Made by a program: the position numbers and the translations under genes. Below the pieces are notes generated by a model. The model worked only from the letters and a program-made list of their open reading frames with translations, was not told the origin of the DNA and did no database searches. 22,336 nt of DNA from Fimenecus sp052273845 (lineage in GTDB: Bacteria; Bacillota; Clostridia; Oscillospirales; Acutalibacteraceae): NCBI GenBank assembly GCA_052273845.1, contig DAVZHM010000024.1:1-22336 (forward strand). Direction: 5' to 3'. Shown in pieces: positions 7,685 through 14,404 of the stretch. Numbering within the stretch: the stretch's first letter is position 1; each line of letters starts with the position of its first letter.

Positions 7685-8679
7685 TGCGCGTCACCTCCGT
7701 TGTTCTCCTCGGAAAGGTAGGCTGCGTAATCAATATCATCTTCCGCCAAATCGGCATCATCCAATCCGTAGTTTTGCATAAAATCTTCCAAATCCTTGTC
7801 CACATTCGGCTGAAAATAAAATGCAGACTGACGGCTTTCTTCCACATTGGTATCGGAAAGCACTTCTTCTTTTGTCGGGGCAATCACAGGTGCCGCAGAT
7901 GCCTCAGATGCCTCGGATGCCTCGGATGCCGTGGGAACGGCAGTCTGTGTTGCGGACGGCGCCGGTGTCGGATAATTTTTTTCAATCACGGCGTAATCGT
8001 CGGGCAACTTGTCTGTGTCGCTCGTATCGGACACCACAGCGCCCTCCTCAATGGTAATGACGCGGTGATGAAAATGACGCACCAAATTATGCTCGTGCGT
8101 GACCATCACAACGGTAGTGCCGTTGGCGTTAATGTGATTTAACAAATCCACAATTTCGTAGGACATTTCGGGGTCGATGTTTCCCGTAGGTTCATCAGCA
8201 ATCAAAATGCCCGCGTTGTTGACAAGCGCACGAGCCAAAGCAACGCGTTGCTGCTCGCCGCCCGAAAGCTGCGTAGGCAGTTGACGCGCTTTGGAGGTTA
8301 AGCCCACCAAGCTTAAAATGTACGGCACGCGTTTGCGAATTTCTTTTTCTTTCGCGCCGATAACACGCATAGCAAACGCAACATTGTCAAACACCGACAT
8401 CGTTGGAATCAAGCGGAAATCCTGAAACACAATACCCATCGTGCGGCGCAACATCGGAATTTGTTTTTTCTTCATAGTATTCAAATTAAACCCGTTAATT
8501 TGCACCGTACCGCTGTTGGCAACCTGTTCGCGCATAATCAATTTTAAAAATGTACTTTTACCTGCGCCCGAAGAACCGACAATAAAGACGAACTCGCCGT
8601 CTTCAATGCGGATACTGACATTTTTGAGCGCTTCGGTACCGTTATCGTACGTTTTGGAAACGTTCTTGAATTCAATCAC
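7681..8679 (-). CDS. ftsE: Cell-division ATPase FtsE with an unusual acidic C-terminal tail
   Basis: Cytoplasmic ATPase partner of FtsX. All ABC motifs are present: Walker A GSSGAGKST (35-43), Q-loop FQD (85-87), signature LSGGEQQ (138-144), Walker B ILIADE (158-163) and His195. Usual FtsE proteins are about 220-230 residues; this one is 332. The extra residues from about 216 to 332 are Pro/Ser/Ala/Thr-rich, then strongly acidic, and include an ASEASEASEA repeat and an end segment rich in Asp and Glu. The GTG at 8679 is chosen as start because AAGAAGG lies 9 bases upstream and the protein then begins with IEFKNVSKTY, as FtsE should. It is the first gene of the ftsEX operon. Confidence 0.95.
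   Translation of the reverse strand: MIEFKNVSKTYDNGTEALKNVSIRIEDGEFVFIVGSSGAGKSTFLKLIMREQVANSGTVQINGFNLNTMKKKQIPMLRRTMGIVFQDFRLIPTMSVFDNVAFAMRVIGAKEKEIRKRVPYILSLVGLTSKARQLPTQLSGGEQQRVALARALVNNAGILIADEPTGNIDPEMSYEIVDLLNHINANGTTVVMVTHEHNLVRHFHHRVITIEEGAVVSDTSDTDKLPDDYAVIEKNYPTPAPSATQTAVPTASEASEASEASAAPVIAPTKEEVLSDTNVEESRQSAFYFQPNVDKDLEDFMQNYGLDDADLAEDDIDYAAYLSEENNGGDAQ
7892..7930 (-). repeat. Tandem 9-bp repeat in the FtsE tail
   Basis: Four imperfect copies of GCCTCGGAT run in tandem on the plus strand, the last three differing from each other by a single base. They encode the Ala-Ser-Glu triplets of the FtsE C-terminal tail. Length changes here would be in frame, so the tail may vary between strains. 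Confidence 0.85.
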
Positions 8680-8739
8680 TGCAAAATACCTTCTTTGTTT
8701 TCTGTCTTTCACACATATCTATACAAAATGATTTTTCCA

Positions 8740-8784
8740 TAAAAATCGGCGGTAAAATTTCGCACATAACAAAATTCTACCGCC
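8740..8784 (-). terminator. Terminator-like hairpin in the ftsE leader
   Basis: On the minus strand GGCGGTAGAATTT pairs with AAATTTTACCGCC (13 bp, one G-U) around a loop of about 11 bases, followed by GATTTTTATGG. It begins only about 5 bases after the -10 box of the putative ftsE promoter, so the promoter would drive a transcript that opens with this hairpin. It is either an attenuator of the ftsEX operon, or a terminator of the upstream gene with the real ftsE promoter further down. Confidence 0.7.
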
Positions 8785-8788
8785 TATC

Positions 8789-8817
8789 ATTATAGCATAA
8801 TATTGTCGATTTTGTAA
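8789..8817 (-). promoter_or_regulatory. Putative extended -10 promoter of the ftsEX operon
   Basis: On the minus strand the -10 is TATAAT (8789-8794) preceded by TGC, an extended -10. The -35 position at 17-bp spacing is TTACAA (8812-8817), a poor match, as is common at activator-dependent promoters. The -35 falls within the WalR-like direct repeat. Confidence 0.68.
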
Positions 8818-8829
8818 CCGTTTTGTAAC
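8813..8829 (+). promoter_or_regulatory. WalR (YycF)-like binding site
   Basis: Plus-strand TGTAAC, five bases, TGTAAC matches the published WalR consensus TGTWAH-N5-TGTWAH exactly. It is part of a perfect tandem 11-bp repeat, TTTTGTAACCG, at 8810-8820 and 8821-8831, so two protein subunits would bind the same face of the helix. WalKR controls cell-wall hydrolase genes in Firmicutes, which fits the downstream ftsEX-M23 operon. The box is inverted relative to the promoter and overlaps its -35. No walKR gene is visible in the window. Confidence 0.6.
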
Positions 8830-8856
8830 CGATTGCGAGAATTCTGTACTTTCCAC

Positions 8857-8892
8857 AAAAAAGAGCGCGGCTTCTGTGCAACATTCACAGAA
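8857..8892 (-). terminator. Possible terminator after the CdaR-type gene
   Basis: On the minus strand TTCTGTG pairs with CACAGAA across a 7-base loop (8872-8892), with a six-T tract 9 bases later at 8857-8862. The gap between stem and U-tract is longer than ideal. Confidence 0.45.
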
Positions 8893-8945
8893 AAAACGCA
8901 ATATTTTGTGAACAAATTGCAAACAAACGGTACAAATTGTATAGG

Positions 8946-10031
8946 TTAATACTTCACGGGATTGGAGTCCAAATACTTTTTGACCATCAAAGCCACTTTG
9001 AAAACGATGGCGTCATCGAACTCGCGCAAATCAAGCCCCGTAAGTTTTTTGATTTTTTCCAATCTGTAAACCAACGTGTTTCTGTGGACAAACAGTTTAC
9101 GGGAGGTCTCGGAAACGTTCAGATTATTTTCAAAGAATTTTTGAATGGTAAAGAGCGTTTCTTGATCCAAAGACTCAATCGAGCCGCGTTTGAACACTTC
9201 TTTCAGGAACATTTCACAAAGCGTGGTAGGAAGTTGATAAATCAAACGAGCAATGCCGAGATTGTCATAACTGACAATCGTTTTTTCCGTATCAAACACC
9301 TTGCCGACTTCGAGGGCTACTTGCGCTTCTCGGAACGATTTTGCCAAATCCTTAATGCCCTCTACGGTAGTACCGATGCCGACCAAAACATGGGAATAGA
9401 ATTCGGAACCGAGGCTGTCGGAAATGGAACGCGCCAATTTTTCAAGGTCTTTGGTTTCAATCGTGGGCTTAACCTCTTTAATCAACGCAATATCGGTTTC
9501 GTTCAAATTGATAACGAAATCCTTGTTTTTGTCGGGGAAAAGATTTTGAATGACGTCAAACACGGAAATGTCAACATGCTCGGTAATTCGAATCAAAATA
9601 ACAACGCGGGTAACATCGTTGTTAAATCGGAGTTCACGCGCCTTCAAATAAATATCGCCGGGCAAAATATTGTCCAAAATAATGTTTTTAATGAAATTGC
9701 CGCGGTCATATTTTTCATCGTAATATTGTTTAATGCCGGAAAGAGAAACCGCCATAATCGCTGTATATTTCTGCGCGAGTTCATCATCCCCCTCAACGAA
9801 AACCGCGTATTCAGGGTGCATATGCGAACCGAACGCTTTATACGCATAACCGCCGACCGTTAAAGGTTCCGTGCTCTGAAAAGCAACATTCACCTCGGGA
9901 GAAAGCACTTCGCCGATTCTGCCGAGTTCACTGCAGGAAATAATGGTGCCGGTTTCGTCAATTACGCCAATGGTTCTGTCCACAGCGTCCGTCATTTGAT
10001 GAACGATTGCCTGAAAGAGTCTGTTGGACAT
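8946..10031 (-). CDS. CdaR/PucR-type transcriptional regulator
   Basis: A 361-residue regulator of the family that includes CdaR (sugar diacid regulator) of E. coli. The N-terminal 130 residues match the sugar-diacid-recognition style domain, starting LFQAIVHQMTDAVDRTIGVID. The middle (about 130-285) is a GGDEF-like fold typical of this family and ends AKSFREAQVALEVGK. The C-terminal PucR-type HTH covers about 300-350, with NLNVSETSRKLFVHRNTLVYRLEKI as its hallmark. The ATG is preceded by GGAGGG at 8 bases. It appears as a single gene with its own promoter. The effector cannot be read from the sequence; family members sense small carboxylates or purine-derived compounds, but no metabolic gene neighbours it. 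Confidence 0.87.
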   Translation of the reverse strand: MSNRLFQAIVHQMTDAVDRTIGVIDETGTIISCSELGRIGEVLSPEVNVAFQSTEPLTVGGYAYKAFGSHMHPEYAVFVEGDDELAQKYTAIMAVSLSGIKQYYDEKYDRGNFIKNIILDNILPGDIYLKARELRFNNDVTRVVILIRITEHVDISVFDVIQNLFPDKNKDFVINLNETDIALIKEVKPTIETKDLEKLARSISDSLGSEFYSHVLVGIGTTVEGIKDLAKSFREAQVALEVGKVFDTEKTIVSYDNLGIARLIYQLPTTLCEMFLKEVFKRGSIESLDQETLFTIQKFFENNLNVSETSRKLFVHRNTLVYRLEKIKKLTGLDLREFDDAIVFKVALMVKKYLDSNPVKY

Positions 10032-10085
10032 AGGTTCATCCCTCCGATAGTAGTTTTATACAATATGACAATTCATTTACTATGT

Positions 10086-10114
10086 ATTTTACACAATGTT
10101 TTTGATTTTTGCAA
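10086..10114 (-). promoter_or_regulatory. Promoter of the CdaR-type gene
   Basis: On the minus strand TTGCAA (10109-10114) and TAAAAT (10086-10091) are 17 bases apart. The predicted start lies about 50 bases ahead of the ATG. Confidence 0.7.
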
Positions 10115-10151
10115 GGTATTTTTTTGATGTTTTTAAATTTTCGTTTGCATT

Positions 10152-10182
10152 TTGCCCAAAAAAACGCGTCTTTTTTGGGCAA
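10152..10182 (-). terminator. Terminator after the zinc-module gene pair
   Basis: A perfect 12-bp stem, TTGCCCAAAAAA with TTTTTTGGGCAA, spans 10152-10182 about 70 bases past the stop of the second zinc-module gene. The U-run forms part of the 3' arm, as in many A-tract/U-tract terminators. It also insulates the CdaR promoter. Confidence 0.72.
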
Positions 10183-10252
10183 TCGGTAGATTTCATCGTA
10201 TTTTTTCGCCGATTTTTTGCAAAAAGATTTTAGGCAAAACGACGGGAAATTC

Positions 10253-10690
10253 TTACTCTGCGTGGCACACACTGCATTTACTGTACCCTTCGCTGAGCAG
10301 TTCTTCCAAAGTTTTGTCAGAAACCACCTGCTTATTTGCAGAATTCATTGATTCTGCATAGCGGCACGTCGGAGAATGGATTTTCATGGAACTTGTGTTG
10401 AGCACATACACCGTTCCCCCAGCCGCATCATCCGCAGATTGCGAAACGCTTTCAAAGGTCGTATTTTGCGACTGCGTGTTTTGTGCGGTATCCTTCTCCT
10501 CATACCACATAACCGCGGGAACGGACGCCGTAGCGGTTTGCAAAACGGTATTTGCCGTGCGGTACAGCCGAAATCCGTTAAACAACAGCACCAAACCGAA
10601 AAGCAAACAAACACCGACAAGCAATGGCGTGTATTTATCCAAAAATGCATTCATACGCGCATTGCGTTCTTTATCGGAAAGTCTCTTCAT
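10253..10690 (-). CDS. Membrane-anchored protein with C-terminal Ada-like zinc module (second copy)
   Basis: A 145-residue protein with a positively charged N-terminus, one membrane helix (about 20-40) and a Ser/Thr/Gln-rich linker. A C-terminal module of about 50 residues reads YVLNTSSMKIHSPTCRYAES, then N, then GYSKCSVC. The H-x3-C plus C-x2-C pattern resembles the zinc site of the Ada N-terminal domain and of small modules appended to secreted nucleases and lactamase-fold proteins. Charge distribution suggests the module is outside the cell. The ATG at 10690 follows AAGGGG by 8 bases and overlaps the upstream stop as ATGA, so it is translated together with its paralogue. The role is unknown; metal or nucleic-acid binding is a guess from the fold. 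Confidence 0.78.
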   Translation of the reverse strand: MKRLSDKERNARMNAFLDKYTPLLVGVCLLFGLVLLFNGFRLYRTANTVLQTATASVPAVMWYEEKDTAQNTQSQNTTFESVSQSADDAAGGTVYVLNTSSMKIHSPTCRYAESMNSANKQVVSDKTLEELLSEGYSKCSVCHAE

Positions 10691-11190
10691 TTTGCACACC
10701 CCTTACAATGGCCGCAAAGCGCATACCCTTTTTCTTCGTAGGCAGACAATTCGTCTTTTTGAATTTCCGTGCGATTTTCCGCCTTGATTTTCTGCGCATA
10801 GGAACAATCCGGGCTGTGAATTTTCTTCGTACCGGTATTCACGATTAAAACCGGACTGATTTCCGTGTTCTTCTCAGTTTGCGGTCTTGTTGTTGTTAAT
10901 TTTTCGGTATTCGCCTTTTGAAGATGCTGCACGCTTTGCGTATTTTGGATTTGTGAAACAGACGGTTGCGTGGCATCCGGTGCAGGCAAGGTGGTTACTG
11001 CATTAGATGTTATACTGAAGTTTGTAGAAGGCATTTCCGTTTCCAAGGCAGAGGCACGTAGCGGCACCGTAGCGAGTTCTCGCAAAATGTTGTTGGTTTT
11101 CATTTGAAAACAAGCGGTTGCAATCATACAAAGAACGGTAAAAAATAATGCGACAGCAACAGTTCGTTTTCCACTTGACTTTTCGCCCAT
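10687..11190 (-). CDS. Membrane-anchored protein with C-terminal Ada-like zinc module (first copy)
   Basis: A 167-residue protein with the same plan as its downstream neighbour: a Lys/Arg-rich start, one hydrophobic helix (about 12-30), and a long low-complexity linker rich in Thr, Ser, Gln and Asn (about 35-112). The C-terminal module contains LIVNTGTKKIHSPDCSYAQK, then N, then GYALCGHC. Zinc ligands would be the His and Cys of HSPDC and the pair in CGHC; a further Cys follows. The helix ends in ATAC, a poor lipobox, so a membrane anchor is more likely than a lipoprotein. The ATG at 11190 is preferred to the GTG at 11199, which is too close to AAAGGA. It has its own promoter. Confidence 0.8.
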   Translation of the reverse strand: MGEKSSGKRTVAVALFFTVLCMIATACFQMKTNNILRELATVPLRASALETEMPSTNFSITSNAVTTLPAPDATQPSVSQIQNTQSVQHLQKANTEKLTTTRPQTEKNTEISPVLIVNTGTKKIHSPDCSYAQKIKAENRTEIQKDELSAYEEKGYALCGHCKGCAK

Positions 11191-11222
11191 TGCTGTCACA
11201 TCCTTTTACATGATATGACAAT

Positions 11223-11251
11223 ATTATATAAAATTTTTTTGTGTTTGTCAC
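11223..11251 (-). promoter_or_regulatory. Promoter of the zinc-module gene pair
   Basis: On the minus strand GTGACA (11246-11251), 17 bases, TATAAT (11223-11228). It lies between the end of the ABC transporter operon and the first zinc-module gene. Confidence 0.8.
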
Positions 11252-11267
11252 AAAATGTGCTGAATAC

Positions 11268-11846
11268 TCACATATTTTTTTTTAAATCATCAAATTTAAG
11301 CACTTTTGCGCCCGAAATTTCGGCTTCTTCATAGGTATGTGTAACAAACAAAATCGGTCTTTTTTTCGACTCTTCGCAAAGCAGAGCAATCATATCTTTC
11401 CGCAGTGCGCTGTCTAGACCTTTAAACGGTTCATCCAACAGCAAAATCGGGCTTTGGTGTGCCAGAGCCCTTGCAAACGCAACACGGCGTTGCATTCCGC
11501 CCGAAAGCGCGGCAGGAAGCGTTTGAAACTCTGCGCCAAGCCCCACCTGTTCCAAAACGCGCTTTGCCGTTTGCCTGTCGCAAACCGTTTCCACATTTTC
11601 AAGCGCAGTTGCCCACGGCAAAAGCCGATTTTCCTGAAACAGGAATGTAAATGGCTTCGGTTTTCCGAAAATCTCGCCGCTGTCCGGGTTTTCCAACCCG
11701 CACATCAAGCGAAGGAGCGTGGTTTTTCCGCACCCCGAAGCGCCCATTAACGCGGTGATGCCGTCTAATGTAAAAGTATAGGAAAAATCCGAAAACACCG
11801 TTTTTTGTGCATAAGTTTTCATAACCTTATCAAATACAATGTTCAT
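11268..11846 (-). CDS. ABC transporter ATPase, SsuB/TauB-like
   Basis: Cytoplasmic ATPase of a nitrate/sulfonate/taurine-type importer. In 192 residues it has Walker A GASGCGKTT (35-43), Q71 in LFQENRLLPW, signature LSGGMQRR (114-121), Walker B ILLLDEP (134-140) and His170 in VTHTYEEA. The Q-loop context FQENRLLPW is characteristic of the SsuB/TauB/NrtD group. It is shorter than usual (about 240-260), ending soon after the H-loop, but all catalytic motifs are present. The ATG overlaps the permease stop as ATGA. A longer upstream start would run into the permease gene and adds no family sequence. It ends the crp-like/ABC operon. Confidence 0.92.
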   Translation of the reverse strand: MNIVFDKVMKTYAQKTVFSDFSYTFTLDGITALMGASGCGKTTLLRLMCGLENPDSGEIFGKPKPFTFLFQENRLLPWATALENVETVCDRQTAKRVLEQVGLGAEFQTLPAALSGGMQRRVAFARALAHQSPILLLDEPFKGLDSALRKDMIALLCEESKKRPILFVTHTYEEAEISGAKVLKFDDLKKNM

Positions 11847-12628
11847 TTCGACGCACCGCCCTTCACCGTACCGCTGATTTTTCCGATGAGATACACAATC
11901 CCTTTTTCGAACAGCATACTCAAAAGAACGACGACGACCGTCCAAGCGAACAAGTCTACGGTTTCCAAATACACTTTGGCATTGTATAACTGTGCACCGA
12001 TGGACTGACGCGGTGTACTGATCACCTCAGCGGCAATCCCCGCCTTCCACGCAAAACCAATGGCGGTGGTCAGCGCCGTAAGCAACGACGGCAAAACACT
12101 CGGAATATAGATTTGTTTTAAAATCTGCCGTCTGGAAAAACCGTACGCATGTGCCATTTCCAATAAATTTCGGTCCGTTTCCCGTATGCCCGAAGCAAGG
12201 TTTGCCCAAACCATCGGTACAACCATCAGGAAAGATATAAAAATCGGCACGCTTGCTTTTTCCATCCAAACCAACGCCAAAATGATGAAAGACACCACAG
12301 GCGTGCTCTTAATCACGGTCAGCATCGGACGAAAAATGACATACAGCCACTCGGAAAGTGAAGTCAGCACCGCTAAAATCACGCCGACCGCTGCCCCTGA
12401 CAAATACCCCGCGCCAATGCCTAAAAGTGAAGCGGCGGTCTTTTGCCAAAAATCGGCTGTAACGAGCAGGGAAAGTAGCCGTTTACAGACAGAAAGCGGC
12501 GAAGCAAACAGAATTTCCGTGCCGACAAGCCAATACAACACCTGCCACAAACACAGCCACACGGATACCGAAACCAGTATCCGTGTCAGCTTTTTGTATC
12601 GGGATTGTTTTGTTTGTTTAGATGCCAT
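11843..12628 (-). CDS. ABC transporter permease, SsuC/TauC-like
   Basis: Inner-membrane permease of 261 residues with about six hydrophobic helices. The cytoplasmic EAA-type loop reads EMAHAYGFSRRQILKQIYIP, the contact site for the ATPase. This sits in the BPD_transp_1 fold of the nitrate/sulfonate/taurine group. The ATG at 12628 overlaps the end of the binding-protein gene by 11 bases. An ATG four codons further up is also possible because neither has a strong ribosome site, which suggests translational coupling. Substrate cannot be inferred from the permease. Confidence 0.92.
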   Translation of the reverse strand: MASKQTKQSRYKKLTRILVSVSVWLCLWQVLYWLVGTEILFASPLSVCKRLLSLLVTADFWQKTAASLLGIGAGYLSGAAVGVILAVLTSLSEWLYVIFRPMLTVIKSTPVVSFIILALVWMEKASVPIFISFLMVVPMVWANLASGIRETDRNLLEMAHAYGFSRRQILKQIYIPSVLPSLLTALTTAIGFAWKAGIAAEVISTPRQSIGAQLYNAKVYLETVDLFAWTVVVVLLSMLFEKGIVYLIGKISGTVKGGASK

Positions 12629-13601
12629 ACCAGAAATCATCTGCCGGAAGTTTGCCGCCGACGGATTGCGGATTTGCCGCCAACAAAACATTCAAGTTTT
12701 CGGTGGCGACTTTTTGCATATCTGTGCCGAGCACACAAGTGATACTGCAACGCGGAATTGCCTGTTTAGCAACCGCCGCTTTCGGAATGATACCGAACTG
12801 CTCACAAAGCGCCGCCGTATCGTCCAAATTGGTGGAAGTGTATTCCACAGAAGCCTTATATTCCGTCAAGAACGCATTAACCGCCGCCTTATTTTGCTGC
12901 ACATACTCTTTGCGCGCAACAATACAGCCCATTGCAAGCGAAACGCCCGATGCTTTTTCAAACGCGGCAGAAAGGTCTAAAACATTTTTGAGTGCCTTAT
13001 TTTGCAAAAGCGCGGAAGTCACATTCGGTTCGGGAAGCATATAAACGGTTTCATCGTCTGCGCCCGCCGCCGCGGCAAGAGTTGCTACTTCGGCGTGTTC
13101 CGATTTGAATTCTACGGTAACCTTATCGGTGAGCCCGTTTTTCTCCAACAAAAAGTTGAGCACATACTCAGGAGTTGCCCCCTGCCCTGCGGTGACAATG
13201 GTTTTGCCTTCCAATGCAGAAATGTCGGCAACTTCATTGGTTGAGAGCAGATACAAAGTGCCCAGCGTGTTAATCGCCAACATTTGCATGCCGCCGTTGA
13301 GTTTGTTGTAAAGCACAGCTGCCATATTAAGCGGGCAAGCGGCAATATCGTAATTGCCCGCAACCATACCGCTCAAAACCTCGGTCGGGTCCGCGCAAAG
13401 CGTAACGGTATAATCGTTTGCGGTTTTGCCTGCTTCATCGTCGGACATCAATTTTGCCGTGCCGATACCCGTAGGCCCTTTCAGCGTTGCCAAGCGGACA
13501 ATCGCTTTCTCGTTTTTCGGCTGCTCTGCTTCTTTTGCACCGCAAGCAGCAAGCGACAGTACCATAAATACCGCAAGCAACAGGGAAATGACTTTTTTCA
13601 T
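12618..13601 (-). CDS. ABC transporter substrate-binding lipoprotein, SsuA/THI5-like
   Basis: Membrane-tethered binding protein of 327 residues. The signal peptide MKKVISLLLAVFMVLSLAAC ends in a clear lipobox with Cys20 as the lipid-modified residue. The rest fits a periplasmic-binding type II fold of the SsuA/TauA/THI5 kind (VLSGMVAGNYDIAACPLNMA; TPEYVLNFLLEKNGL). The ATG at 13601 follows AAAGGA by 8 bases; the in-frame ATG at 13610 overlaps that ribosome site and is rejected. It is 12 bases downstream of the Crp-like gene. The ligand is unknown: members bind nitrate, taurine, alkanesulfonates, aromatic acids or thiamine precursors, and nothing here decides between them. Confidence 0.92.
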   Translation of the reverse strand: MKKVISLLLAVFMVLSLAACGAKEAEQPKNEKAIVRLATLKGPTGIGTAKLMSDDEAGKTANDYTVTLCADPTEVLSGMVAGNYDIAACPLNMAAVLYNKLNGGMQMLAINTLGTLYLLSTNEVADISALEGKTIVTAGQGATPEYVLNFLLEKNGLTDKVTVEFKSEHAEVATLAAAAGADDETVYMLPEPNVTSALLQNKALKNVLDLSAAFEKASGVSLAMGCIVARKEYVQQNKAAVNAFLTEYKASVEYTSTNLDDTAALCEQFGIIPKAAVAKQAIPRCSITCVLGTDMQKVATENLNVLLAANPQSVGGKLPADDFWYGI

Positions 13602-13613
13602 GTTTCTCATCCT

Positions 13614-14249
13614 TTACAGTAATGTTATTTTTTTGCCGCCATACAACAGTTTGCCGTTTGCAGAGAGACTCTCTAACGCACGGTAAATTCCTGCACGGCT
13701 GACATTGATTTGCCTTGCTAATTCGGTAACACACACCTGATTCACGGTTTTGTTTCGGTCACAAACGCTGTTTAAATAGTGCAGAAGTTTTTCTTCTGCA
13801 TTCGGCGCGGTGTACGCCTCGATTTTTTCATTGAGAAAGTATATGCGTTTTGACAAATATGCAATATATGCTTCGCAAACTGCTTGATTGCCCGCCATTA
13901 GACGGTCAATCCCCTCTTTTTCAAGAAAAACAACTTTGCAATCGGTTTTCGCCGACACGGTATTCACAAAATGTTCGGCGTCATTATACAAAAACACGGT
14001 GCCAAACTGCCCGCCGCGGGAAAGCACGCTCACGGTAAGATAATCCTTTACAACGCGCGCTTCGCCCCGTAAAATTACGCCGATGCACTTTTTTGTACTC
14101 TCGCGGGAATACAGCACCTCGTCTTTTTGAAACGCTTTGACCGTTGCCGCTGTGGACAGCAGTTGTTCTAAAGCGAAACAGTCCGCCGCGGAGAAAATAT
14201 CGGTTTGCAGTAAGACCTGCAAACAAAGCTTCTTTTCCGATTCGGTCAA
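13614..14249 (-). CDS. Crp/Fnr-family transcriptional regulator
   Basis: A 211-residue regulator with a cyclic-nucleotide-binding-type beta barrel (about 15-125) and a C-terminal winged helix (about 160-208, VTELARQINVSRAGIYRALESL). The barrel lacks the conserved cAMP-binding Arg-Ser-Ala stretch of E. coli Crp and the N-terminal Cys cluster of Fnr, so the signal is unknown. The TTG at 14249 is taken as start because GGAGG lies 7 bases upstream and no ATG fits. Its stop codon is embedded in the ribosome site of the downstream binding-protein gene. It is first in the operon and probably controls it, through the palindrome just downstream of the promoter. Confidence 0.88.
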   Translation of the reverse strand: MTESEKKLCLQVLLQTDIFSAADCFALEQLLSTAATVKAFQKDEVLYSRESTKKCIGVILRGEARVVKDYLTVSVLSRGGQFGTVFLYNDAEHFVNTVSAKTDCKVVFLEKEGIDRLMAGNQAVCEAYIAYLSKRIYFLNEKIEAYTAPNAEEKLLHYLNSVCDRNKTVNQVCVTELARQINVSRAGIYRALESLSANGKLLYGGKKITLL

Positions 14250-14267
14250 AACACCGCCTCCAAAAAC

Positions 14268-14283
14268 TGTCTCATATGATACA
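14268..14283. promoter_or_regulatory. Palindromic operator near the Crp-like operon start
   Basis: TGTCTCATATGATACA is an inverted repeat with 14 of 16 positions symmetric (TGT-N-TCATATGA-N-ACA). It lies about 8 bases downstream of the -10 box, around +2 to +17. A regulator bound there would block transcription. Its half-sites differ from both the E. coli Crp and Fnr consensus but suit a Crp-superfamily dimer. Confidence 0.6.
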
Positions 14284-14291
14284 CTATTGGG

Positions 14292-14320
14292 AGTATATCA
14301 CGAAGCAACCCGTTCGTCAA
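14292..14320 (-). promoter_or_regulatory. Promoter of the Crp-like/ABC transporter operon
   Basis: On the minus strand TTGACG (14315-14320), 17 bases, TATACT (14292-14297). This is a strong sigma-A match with a leader of about 35 bases before the TTG start. Confidence 0.88.
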
Positions 14321-14369
14321 CGCTTTTTTGGGAATTTTAAGCACATTTTTAAAAACGCACTTTTCGGAA

Positions 14370-14398
14370 TTGTGTTTTCAATAGAAACAGGATATGAT
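14370..14398 (+). promoter_or_regulatory. Possible plus-strand promoter
   Basis: TTGTGT (14370-14375), 17 bases, TATGAT (14393-14398). The -10 is good and the -35 weak. No open reading frame with a ribosome site follows before the terminator at 14475. Confidence 0.45.
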
Positions 14399-14404
14399 TA
14401 AATA

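Noticed and set aside
8937..9863. A 308-codon plus-strand frame opposite the CdaR-type gene
   Set aside because: Shadow frame with no family pattern; the minus strand encodes a recognisable regulator with a good ribosome site.
10036..10272. Short minus-strand frame between the zinc-module genes and the CdaR-type gene
   Set aside because: It contains the CdaR-gene promoter and the terminator hairpin and is Lys/Phe/Cys-rich from A/T-rich DNA.
10253..11190. Ada-type DNA repair methyltransferase
   Set aside because: Only the small zinc module is similar. There is a membrane anchor, no HTH and no methyltransferase PCHR motif.
12186..12980. Plus-strand frame of 264 codons over the permease and binding-protein genes
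   Set aside because: It crosses two real genes and the translation shows no domain.
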